From assembly GCA_023436425.1 (NCBI GenBank), contig JAEZJD010000213.1, positions 1 to 6,303 on the forward strand: a DNA stretch of 6,303 nucleotides. Reading direction: 5' to 3'. The translations under genes and the position numbers were made by a program. The DNA is from Bacteroidota bacterium (GTDB taxonomy: Bacteria; Bacteroidota; Bacteroidia; Chitinophagales; Chitinophagaceae). The notes beneath the pieces were generated by a model. That model was not told the DNA's origin and ran no database searches. It worked only from the letters and a program-made list of their open reading frames with translations. Position 1 is the stretch's first letter, and every line of letters starts with the position of its first letter. Positions 1 to 6,200 of this stretch are shown piece after piece.

Positions 1-1
1 T

Positions 2-1000
2 CCGTGGGGTATTGCAGTGCTGCCCGATGGTCGTTTGCTGATTACTGAAAAAGGTGGAACGATGCGCATTGCCACGGCAGCAGGACAACTGAGCCCTAAA
101 ATTACCGGTATCCCACCTGTGAATTCATCGGGACAAGGGGGGCTGCTTGGTCTTACACTTGATCCGGATTTTTCGAAGAACCGAATGGTGTATTGGGTGT
201 TTTCCCAAGATGTATCGGGAGGCAATTTGACTGCAGTAGCAAAGGGAACGTTGTCAACTGACGATCGCAGCATGCAGAACGTAAAAGTGATTTACCAGGC
301 CGCACCTGCTTTTCGCAGTAATCTTCATTATGGCGGTCGCATCCTTGTAGATAAATCGGGCAACCTGATTGTAAGTACCGGTGAGCGGTTTATTCCGGAA
401 GGAAGAGCACATGCGCAAGATTTAAATGCTGCTGTTGGGAAAATTGTACGAATCACAAAAGACGGGCAGCCGGCAACTGGAAATCCATTCTTAAACCAAT
501 CCGGAGCACGACCTGAGATTTATTCTTACGGACATCGGAACGTTCAGAGTTTGGCTTTTCATCCGCAAACGGGTGACTTATGGGAAGCTGAGTTTGGACC
601 TCTGGGTGGCGATGAATTGAACATTATAACTCCTGGAAAAAATTACGGATGGCCGGTAATCACTTACGGTTTGGAGTACAGCGGACAAAAAATTGGGCAG
701 GGAATAACGCAAAAAGAAGGCATGGAACAACCGGTTTATTATTGGGATCCTGTTCTATCTCCCAGCGGAATGACTTTTTACACCGGCGATCAGATGAAAG
801 AATGGAAGAACAACTTATTCATTACTGGCTTGAACAGCAACCATATTGCAAGGATTGTAATTGAAAACAATAAAGTAGTAGGAGAAGAAAGAATGCTTGC
901 CGGCGAAGGGCAGCGGTTCAGAGATGTTGCTGAAGGAAAAGATGGCGCTTTGTACGCTGTGACCGACGAAGGTCGCTTGTATAGAATTGCTAAGAAGTGA
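2..1000 (+). CDS. PQQ-dependent aldose sugar dehydrogenase, 3' part (5' end outside window)
   Basis: This is the C-terminal part of a soluble-type quinoprotein sugar dehydrogenase (GSDH / YliI-like six-bladed propeller family), which oxidises aldoses with PQQ, normally in the periplasm. The frame is open from base 2 and reads PWGIAVLPDGRLLITEKGG, the family's usual first-blade motif. The GTG at 17 is therefore internal and the true start lies upstream. Family signatures seen are: HYGGR, with the likely catalytic base His at 326-328; GHRNVQ at 530-547, matching the PQQ-contacting Arg-Asn-x-Gln segment of Acinetobacter sGDH; the W-E-A-E-F-G-P-x-G-G-D-E-L-N block at 581-622; and RFRDV at 914-928, matching the C-terminal arginine pair. 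About 332 residues are present, so only the signal peptide and a short N-terminal piece should be missing. The frame is intact to the TGA. No PQQ synthesis gene or cytochrome partner is visible. The gene converges on the propeller lipoprotein. Family assignment is firm; substrate is unknown. Confidence 0.93.
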   Translation, partial: PWGIAVLPDGRLLITEKGGTMRIATAAGQLSPKITGIPPVNSSGQGGLLGLTLDPDFSKNRMVYWVFSQDVSGGNLTAVAKGTLSTDDRSMQNVKVIYQAAPAFRSNLHYGGRILVDKSGNLIVSTGERFIPEGRAHAQDLNAAVGKIVRITKDGQPATGNPFLNQSGARPEIYSYGHRNVQSLAFHPQTGDLWEAEFGPLGGDELNIITPGKNYGWPVITYGLEYSGQKIGQGITQKEGMEQPVYYWDPVLSPSGMTFYTGDQMKEWKNNLFITGLNSNHIARIVIENNKVVGEERMLAGEGQRFRDVAEGKDGALYAVTDEGRLYRIAKK

Positions 1001-1079
1001 AGTAGTCTCGCGATCTGCCTCCTCCCATTCGCTTAATTGTGACGCAGAGCCTCTAAAACGTTACTATAGATTCCGGTTC

Positions 1080-1113
1080 AAAAAAACAGCGCATCTATTT
1101 CGTCAATGCGCTG
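1080..1113 (-). terminator. Intrinsic terminator of the propeller lipoprotein gene
   Basis: A perfect 8-bp inverted repeat (CAGCGCAT at 1087-1094, ATGCGCTG at 1106-1113) encloses an 11-base loop. Read on the minus strand, the stem is followed directly by seven T residues (A-run at 1080-1086 on the plus strand). The hairpin begins about 27 bases after the stop codon of the minus-strand gene at 1141. On the plus strand no T-run follows, so it should not act as a terminator for the dehydrogenase gene. No separate terminator for that gene is visible in 1001-1079. Confidence 0.75.
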
Positions 1114-1140
1114 GTATGCAGAGGCATCCTCACGTCAACA

Positions 1141-2802
1141 TTATTGCTTCACCTTTAATATCCATGCATCGGATTCAACGCCGCCATGACGGGCATTTAC
1201 ATCCCCGTTAGTGGAATTTGTTTGTCCGGCTATCACATACCCACCATCGTTTGACAGTTGAACAGAGTTGACAAACTCGGTAGCCGTTCCACCTAGTGCT
1301 CGTTGCCATTTGATTAACCCGGTACTACTTAGTTTCACAAGCCATGCATCTTGCGATCCATGGTTACCTACTACATCTCCATTTGTGGAAAATGTGGAGC
1401 CTGCAACTATATAGCCGCCGTCCAGTGTCAGTTGAATGGACCTACCAACGTCTTCGCGGGTACCTCCCAGACATTTTTGCCATTCAATGCTGCCGTTGCC
1501 GCTTAGCTTCACCACCCAGGCATCGGCGAAACCATGATTGTCAATCACATCTCCATTGTACGACATTGTAGAACCGGCCACAATGTATCCTCCGTCGGGT
1601 GTAGCAATCACAGATCTCCCGATGTCTTCGCTACTACCTCCAAGAGATTTCTGCCATTGAATATTGCCAACGTTGTTAAGCTTTACCACCCATGCGTCTG
1701 CGTCGCCATGATTGCCAGACACATCGCCATTGTTAGAATAGGTGTAGCCTGTTAATATGTAACCAGCATCGTTTGTTACCTGGAGCATATATGCATAATC
1801 ATTCTTCGCCCCACCAATTGTCTTCTGCCATTGTATAGTGCCGTTTTTGGTGAGCTTGACAATCCATACATCCCGTTCTCCGGCATTACTAGTTACATCT
1901 CCATCGTCTGAATCCGTATGCCCAACAAAGACGTATCCACCATCGGGGGTGTTAAGAATGTAGTTGGCGAAATCACATCCATTCGAACCACCAAAAGTCT
2001 TCTGCCATTCAATAGCTCCCGTGCTGCTCAATTTCACTACCCATGCATCCGCCTCTGTGCCGCCATGATAGCCTCTCACATCTCCGTCATTTGAATAGGT
2101 CAGTCCAGACGTGATATATCCGCCATCCGGTGTTGGTTGAACAGAAAGCAGGTTTTCAGCAGCTGTTCCTCCCAAAGATTTTTCCCACTCAATAGTGCCG
2201 GTGTTACTTAGCTTCACAATCAACCCATCTGGCAATAGACCACAGATTGTGGGGCCAACGCAAGGCACGTAACAACTGTATGCAGCAGAGTGAAACCCGC
2301 TTACATCTCCATCCTCTGAATTGGTATTTCCGGCGATGATATAACCGCCATCGGGTGTGGGTGCGAAGTTCTGTGCTACGTCAGCACGGCTGCCGCCAAT
2401 TGTTTTCTGCCATTCAATTGATAGGAACGTATTTGGTTGTACCGTTACTTGTACCGTATCCCTATCAAAGTATCCACCTGCATCTGTTATTTTTAACTCA
2501 AACTGATACACTCCTTCCTCGAGAGACTTAACTAAAATTGAACTTCCGCCTGGTACGTCAAACAGAAACGAAGCAGGGCCAGCGATCTTACTCCATTCGA
2601 ATTTTACAATATTGTTGTCAGGATCAGTCGAATTACTGCCGTCGAGACCTACAAAGTTCGTTGGCAGCGCTATTGTTTTGTCCGGTCCTGCATCTGCCAC
2701 TGGTGGTCGATTGGGTTGCCTCTGATCAGTTTCTTTTTTACAACAAATAAGGGTTGTAACCGTCGAGAATACTAAGATAAAATGAGCAAGAATCTTTTTC
2801 AT
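1141..2802 (-). CDS. PKD-domain lipoprotein with seven-repeat beta-propeller
   Basis: This is a predicted 553-residue envelope lipoprotein. Residues 1-21 form a signal peptide (MKK, then a hydrophobic core) ending in Leu-Ile-Cys-Cys. Cys21 is the likelier lipidation site, although Cys at -1 is atypical for a lipobox. The following Lys-Lys-Glu-Thr-Asp partly resembles the Bacteroidota lipoprotein export signal, so surface exposure is possible. Residues 33-122 are a PKD-like Ig fold (PPVADAGPDKTI, the D-G-S-N-S-T-D-P-D turn, Y-x-F-E-L-x-I-T-D). Residues 129-553 hold seven repeats with the pattern I-E-W-Q-K-x-x-G-G ... DGGYIVAG-x-T-x-S-x-x-G-D-V ... D-A-W-V-V-K-L-x-x-x-G, as expected of a seven-bladed propeller. 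No enzyme motif and no type IX secretion C-terminal domain is visible; the protein ends in KVKQ. The ATG gives the complete signal peptide; no clear Shine-Dalgarno precedes it. It is transcribed divergently from the two-component operon. A binding or scaffolding role is a guess. Confidence 0.9.
   Translation of the reverse strand: MKKILAHFILVFSTVTTLICCKKETDQRQPNRPPVADAGPDKTIALPTNFVGLDGSNSTDPDNNIVKFEWSKIAGPASFLFDVPGGSSILVKSLEEGVYQFELKITDAGGYFDRDTVQVTVQPNTFLSIEWQKTIGGSRADVAQNFAPTPDGGYIIAGNTNSEDGDVSGFHSAAYSCYVPCVGPTICGLLPDGLIVKLSNTGTIEWEKSLGGTAAENLLSVQPTPDGGYITSGLTYSNDGDVRGYHGGTEADAWVVKLSSTGAIEWQKTFGGSNGCDFANYILNTPDGGYVFVGHTDSDDGDVTSNAGERDVWIVKLTKNGTIQWQKTIGGAKNDYAYMLQVTNDAGYILTGYTYSNNGDVSGNHGDADAWVVKLNNVGNIQWQKSLGGSSEDIGRSVIATPDGGYIVAGSTMSYNGDVIDNHGFADAWVVKLSGNGSIEWQKCLGGTREDVGRSIQLTLDGGYIVAGSTFSTNGDVVGNHGSQDAWLVKLSSTGLIKWQRALGGTATEFVNSVQLSNDGGYVIAGQTNSTNGDVNARHGGVESDAWILKVKQ
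1144..2418 (-). repeat. Seven in-gene tandem repeats, one per predicted propeller blade
   Basis: On the minus strand the units start at the I-x-W motif. They are: unit 1, 2418-2194 (75 residues); unit 2, 2193-2014 (60); unit 3, 2013-1837 (59); units 4, 5 and 6, 1836-1663, 1662-1489 and 1488-1315 (58 each); unit 7, 1314-1144 (57). Unit length is nearly constant except for unit 1, which carries an insert with three cysteines. The core elements W-Q/E-K/R, GG, D-G/A-G-Y, G-D-V and W/L-I/V-V/L-K are kept in nearly all units. Units 5 and 6 are the most alike in protein sequence. Seven whole units with none truncated suggest a closed ring rather than an open array. Confidence 0.88.
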
Positions 2803-3102
2803 ATTGCAGCTTTAAATTGTAAAAGAGACCCTTCGGCCAAAAGGAAGTAGAATTGTTTCATCAAAGACATTTACATGTAAGCATTCGTTCAGTACCGTTG
2901 ATTTACTTCACCAAAATACTGCTACGGCTAAGCAAGGCTTTCTGCAATTCGTCAAACCACTAAACCGAACTGGCACATTGTAGATCCGCAAACACCTAAG
3001 CCTTTCATCGGCGATGAACGGTTTACATCTTTTCAACGATCGCAGGTGTCTAATTTGTTTGTGCTCCGCATAGCTATTGTTTATTTTTATAAAGCAATGC
3101 TC
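2803..3102. promoter_or_regulatory. Divergent intergenic region between lipoprotein gene and LytS operon
   Basis: This 300-base stretch holds no convincing gene; the short open frames within it are not supported by any recognisable protein. It must contain the promoters for both divergent transcription units. A perfect 10-bp palindrome, TTACATGTAA, lies at 2871-2880. Two 9-mers fit the published degenerate LytTR half-site consensus [TA][AC][CA]GTTN[AG][TG]: ACCGTTGAT on the plus strand at 2894-2902, and ACCGTTCAT on the minus strand at 3014-3022. Near-matches to the Bacteroidota -7 box (TAnnTTTG) exist at 2862-2869 (minus, TGTCTTTG) and 3054-3061 (plus, TTTGTTTG), but neither has a good TTG partner upstream. 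The regulatory role is inferred from position; individual sites are weak. Confidence 0.5.
2871..2880. repeat. 10-bp perfect palindrome TTACATGTAA
   Basis: TTACATGTAA equals its own reverse complement and lies 69 bases upstream of the lipoprotein start codon, in the divergent intergenic region. It could be an operator half or core for a dimeric regulator, but a palindrome of this length can occur by chance and no second copy was seen in the region. Confidence 0.3.
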
Positions 3103-4317
3103 ATGAACCAACACCAATTTATTTTCTCTGATCAACAGCGGCACCGCGTGGCTCGGCATGTCGCATTTTGGCTGGTGTGGTGGCTCGCATATTCGATATT
3201 GTTTCACTATCCTATACATACGTTCAAAGCATGGAGCCTCGATCCAACCGTTACACCAAATGTTTTTCGCAACATGGAAAAAGTTGGATTGGGATGGTTC
3301 ATAGTTAAGACCGCAATTTTCAATTCGCTATTGGCTGTTGTGTTGTGTCAGGCGATGTTCACGTATGCGGTGATTTATGGCATCTTCCCAATGTTCATTT
3401 TTAAGGAAAGTAAATGGATTCATGCAGTAATAGCAGTCGTGATTTTGTTATTCGCCGACTATTATGTTGCCACTTACTTTAAATTTTTCGTTTTGCTGGG
3501 AGATTATGTAGTTGGACTAAAGAAGAGCCTTCCACCTTTCAATGTGGCGGAGTCTAAGTATTCAATGATGAGAGAACAGTTGAGTAGCCTCCCCATTGTT
3601 ACCGCCGCAGCCATCATGATCAAACTGGTAAAAAGATGGTGGCAACAGCAAAAGCAAGTCGAGCAACTTGCGCGGGAAAAAACAAAGGCCGAGCTACAAC
3701 TACTAAAGGCACAAATACACCCGCATTTTTTATTTAATACCCTTAATAACATCTATTTCTTCACCTTGGCGCAATCGCAGCAAGCACCTGAAATGATCAA
3801 GAAGCTGAAAAGCATGCTGCAATACATCTTGAATGAATGCAACAGACCGTTGGTGCCATTGGACCAGGAAATTAAAATGATCCACGATTATATGGCACTT
3901 GAAAAAATCAGATATGGAGATCAATTGGAGATGGCAATTGAAACTTGTGCGTATACAGAAAAAATGATAGCCCCCTTGTTGTTGATACCTTTTGTAGAGA
4001 ACAGTTTCAAACACGGAGCAAGCAAGATGCTAAACAAGGCATGGATCAAGTTAAAGATTAAGGTTGAAGATGATCAACTTCAATTCTCGATCGTTAATAG
4101 CAGGCCTCTGAATATCAATAGCAATGGTGCAAAGGGCAACATTGGATTGAGCAATGTAAAAAGAAGATTACACTTGTTGTATCCGTCCGCGCATCTCTTA
4201 TCCATCAAGGAAGAGCCGGAAACCTTCTCAGTCCATCTCAGTTTACCTCTTACAGAACCATCGCTTCTGGCTAAAGAAAAAACTTCCAAACCAATGGCAA
4301 AATATGTCATGGCATAA
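3103..4317 (+). CDS. LytS-family sensor histidine kinase, catalytically intact
   Basis: This 404-residue membrane histidine kinase of the LytS/YehU (His_kinase, PF06580) type should autophosphorylate and pass phosphate to the LytTR regulator encoded two genes on. About four membrane segments are visible (residues 21-37, 66-100, 105-132, 161-177), with no large sensory domain, then a charged helical linker (178-202). The H-box QIHPHFLFN has its phospho-accepting His208 at 3724-3726. The N-box PFVENSFKHG spans 296-305 (Asn300), and the G-box G-N-I-G-L-S-N spans 345-351, so all catalytic motifs are present. The ATG at 3103 is chosen because MNQHQFIFSD aligns with the paralogue's start MSWHNLIFSD; an upstream GTG at 3046 and an ATG at 3097 are also in frame but would add a non-homologous leader. 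No good Shine-Dalgarno is seen. The stop overlaps the next gene by 14 bases, implying coupled translation. The stimulus cannot be told. Confidence 0.93.
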   Translation: MNQHQFIFSDQQRHRVARHVAFWLVWWLAYSILFHYPIHTFKAWSLDPTVTPNVFRNMEKVGLGWFIVKTAIFNSLLAVVLCQAMFTYAVIYGIFPMFIFKESKWIHAVIAVVILLFADYYVATYFKFFVLLGDYVVGLKKSLPPFNVAESKYSMMREQLSSLPIVTAAAIMIKLVKRWWQQQKQVEQLAREKTKAELQLLKAQIHPHFLFNTLNNIYFFTLAQSQQAPEMIKKLKSMLQYILNECNRPLVPLDQEIKMIHDYMALEKIRYGDQLEMAIETCAYTEKMIAPLLLIPFVENSFKHGASKMLNKAWIKLKIKVEDDQLQFSIVNSRPLNINSNGAKGNIGLSNVKRRLHLLYPSAHLLSIKEEPETFSVHLSLPLTEPSLLAKEKTSKPMAKYVMA

Positions 4318-5467
4318 TTTAATTTTTTCTGACAAACCGCGTTTGCGTTTGCTTCGCCACGCTGCATTTTGGTTGGTTTGGTGGTTGTATTTTTCTTTCT
4401 GCGACTATTTATATCAACAGCCACCTCCAAGAGGCGGTCCGCACATGTACATCACCGTTGGCAATTTTTTATTGTTAAAAAATTTATTGCTGGTTGGTGT
4501 TGACGCCTTGGCTTGTTACGGATTTATAACCTTTCTGCTTCCGAAAATCAAAAGCCGAAAATGGTGGAAAGCTTTGAAACTAACCATAATAATGTGCATG
4601 GTTCTTTTTGTCGCCGCGTACATTACCTACTGGTACATTTTTAATTTCATCGACTTTTTATTTGGTCAGGAACAATCCCGGAACATTCCCACAAGGTTTT
4701 GGCCAGCTATTTATCTGGGATTTGTCAATCCAATCAAAGTAGTTGCTGCTGCAGTGGCAATTAAATATGTAAACAATTGGTGGCTGAAACGGAGGGAGAG
4801 CGAAAAACTTGAAAAGCAAAAAATCGATACTGAGTTTCAATTGCTGAAGGCGCAAATTCATCCGGAGTTTTTGTTCCACTCACTGGATAGTATTCACAAT
4901 TTGGCTGTCGGCTCTTCTGACCAGACCTCTGACCTGTTGCTTCGATTATCTGATTTACTGAGTTATATGCTTTACGAATGTGATGGCGCAACTGTTTCTT
5001 TAGAAAAAGAGATTGCAATGATGAAAGAATATATGCTGTTTGAGCGTACAAGAATAGGTGAGAAACTCGACATGGAAGTCTCAATAAAGGGATCTTTCCC
5101 GCACCACGAGATTGCTGCTTTTATTTTGTTTCCATTTATACAAAACAGCTTTCGGTTCTGTAGTACTTCGCAGCACCCCTGGATCAACGTTGATATTCTT
5201 ATCGAAGAGAATTGCTTTTCGATGAAGCTTGCAAATGGAATAGAAGATGATGTGAATGTTGAAGAAGTTCTTTTAGAAAGCGATTTTGAAAAGGTGCAAA
5301 AAAGGCTTACCTTTTTGTACCCTCAACAGCACCAGGTGAAAGTAGTTACAGAACAGGGAATGCTGCTTGTGATGTTGAAAATTCAACTGAGTGAATTGGT
5401 GCCACAATCTGGGAGTAATGATGTGTCGATATCTATTGTAAAAGGGAATGCGTATGTTTTACAATAA
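4304..5467 (+). CDS. LytS-family paralogue lacking catalytic motifs (predicted pseudo-histidine kinase)
   Basis: This 387-residue protein is a tandem paralogue of the kinase before it: 18 of the first 30 residues are identical, including AFWLVWWL, and it has a similar four-segment membrane region (about 21-39, 53-79, 88-119, 133-158). The H-box is QIHPEFLFH, so the phospho-accepting His is Glu188 (GAG at 4865-4867) and the usual Asn is His192. The N-box is PFIQNSFRFC (277-286): Asn281 is kept, but Glu, His and Gly are replaced by Gln, Phe and Cys. Where the kinase has its G-box, this protein has ESDFEKVQKRL (325-335) with no glycine. The helical segment 176-257 still aligns without gaps to the active kinase, including the Y-M-x-x-E motif. 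ATP use and autophosphorylation are therefore unlikely. The frame is intact, so it is a retained gene, not a decaying one. It overlaps its neighbours at both ends. A regulatory partner role is inferred. Confidence 0.9.
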   Translation: MSWHNLIFSDKPRLRLLRHAAFWLVWWLYFSFCDYLYQQPPPRGGPHMYITVGNFLLLKNLLLVGVDALACYGFITFLLPKIKSRKWWKALKLTIIMCMVLFVAAYITYWYIFNFIDFLFGQEQSRNIPTRFWPAIYLGFVNPIKVVAAAVAIKYVNNWWLKRRESEKLEKQKIDTEFQLLKAQIHPEFLFHSLDSIHNLAVGSSDQTSDLLLRLSDLLSYMLYECDGATVSLEKEIAMMKEYMLFERTRIGEKLDMEVSIKGSFPHHEIAAFILFPFIQNSFRFCSTSQHPWINVDILIEENCFSMKLANGIEDDVNVEEVLLESDFEKVQKRLTFLYPQQHQVKVVTEQGMLLVMLKIQLSELVPQSGSNDVSISIVKGNAYVLQ

Positions 5468-6197
5468 TAAAATTCGGTGCCTCGTAATCGATGATGAGCC
5501 CCTCGCACGGGAAATACTGAAGCAGCACGTAGCCAACGTTGATGCGCTGGAACTGACCGGCACGTGTAACAATGCCGTGGAGGCGGTCTCTTTTTTGAAA
5601 ACCAATTCAGTTGACTTGATATTTCTCGACATTCAAATGCCTCAGCTGCTCGGAACCAATTTCGTGAGGACGTTGAAAAATCCACCAAAAATTATTTTCA
5701 CGACAGCTTATCGAAAGTACGCTGTCGAAGGTTTCGAACTTGATGCAGTGGACTACCTTCTGAAGCCGATATCGTTCGAACGGTTCTTAAAGGCTGTGAA
5801 TAAGGTGCTTCAAATAAATGTCACACCAACTGAAGTTTCTTCTCCAAAAAATCCAAACGCAGTTGAGCAATCAAACTCTTTTCTTTATTTCCGCGCTGAC
5901 CGAAAAATGGTAAAGGTTTATTTCCGCGACATCCTATTCATCGAGGCTTTGAAAGACTATATTAAAATTGTGACTTCGTCAAGAACTATTGTTACGAAAT
6001 ACGTTCTTTCAACGGTTGAAGAAATGTTGCCCGCCGGTGAATTCGTACGAATTCACAAATCCTACATTGTTGCTGTAAATAAAATTGAAAGCTATAACGC
6101 GGATGATGTGCAGGTTGGTGGTCACGAACTTCCTATTGGGCGGCTGTACAAATATGATGTGACGAGAATATTGAATGCATCATCAGCCACAAACTGA
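5448..6197 (+). CDS. LytTR-family response regulator
   Basis: This 249-residue regulator of the LytR/AlgR (BtsR/YpdB-like) family should be the phosphorylation target of the kinase in this operon and a DNA-binding transcription factor. The receiver domain (about 8-122) has the acidic pair Asp15-Asp16, the phospho-accepting Asp61 in FLDIQMP (5628-5630), Thr85/Thr86 in IIFTTAY, and Lys106 in YLLKP (5763-5765). A linker rich in Pro, Ser and Asn (about 124-143) leads to a LytTR domain (about 146-245) with typical blocks such as DILFIEALKDYIKI and F-V-R-I-H-K-S-Y-I-V. All key receiver residues are present. ATG codons at 5448 and 5454 are both possible. AAAGGGA at 5441-5447 gives better spacing to 5454, which would shorten the protein by two residues and make the overlap with the pseudokinase gene 14 bases instead of 20. 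Its targets are unknown, and self-regulation of the operon is plausible. Confidence 0.95.
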   Translation: MRMFYNNKIRCLVIDDEPLAREILKQHVANVDALELTGTCNNAVEAVSFLKTNSVDLIFLDIQMPQLLGTNFVRTLKNPPKIIFTTAYRKYAVEGFELDAVDYLLKPISFERFLKAVNKVLQINVTPTEVSSPKNPNAVEQSNSFLYFRADRKMVKVYFRDILFIEALKDYIKIVTSSRTIVTKYVLSTVEEMLPAGEFVRIHKSYIVAVNKIESYNADDVQVGGHELPIGRLYKYDVTRILNASSATN

Positions 6198-6200
6198 GTT

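Noticed and set aside
1080..1113. Bidirectional terminator shared with the dehydrogenase gene
   Set aside because: The T-run exists only on the minus strand; on the plus strand the hairpin is followed by mixed sequence.
1144..2418. Repeat tract as a CRISPR or mobile repeat array
   Set aside because: The periodicity is about 174 bases, in frame, and conserved at the protein level rather than as identical DNA units, so it is a protein repeat.
2862..2869. TGTCTTTG (minus strand) as the -7 box of the lipoprotein gene
   Set aside because: It has one mismatch and no -33 TTG at the right distance; mentioned only under the intergenic region.
3054..3061. TTTGTTTG as the -7 promoter box of the kinase operon
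   Set aside because: It has one mismatch to TAnnTTTG and no TTG about 20 bases upstream, so it is too weak to list as a promoter.
3046..3102. GTG (3046) or ATG (3097) start for the intact LytS kinase, adding up to 19 residues
   Set aside because: The paralogue begins exactly at the position of the ATG at 3103 (MNQHQFIFSD against MSWHNLIFSD), and the extra leader resembles nothing in the family.
2908..3219. 103-codon minus-strand open frame spanning the intergenic region and the start of the LytS kinase gene
   Set aside because: It overlaps the kinase N-terminus antisense, has no recognisable domain or signal peptide, and its composition looks like a translated non-coding frame.
4304..5467. 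Second LytS gene as a decaying pseudogene
   Set aside because: The frame is full length with no stop or frameshift, the start and stop overlap intact neighbours, and the membrane and dimerisation parts are conserved, so loss of catalysis looks selective.
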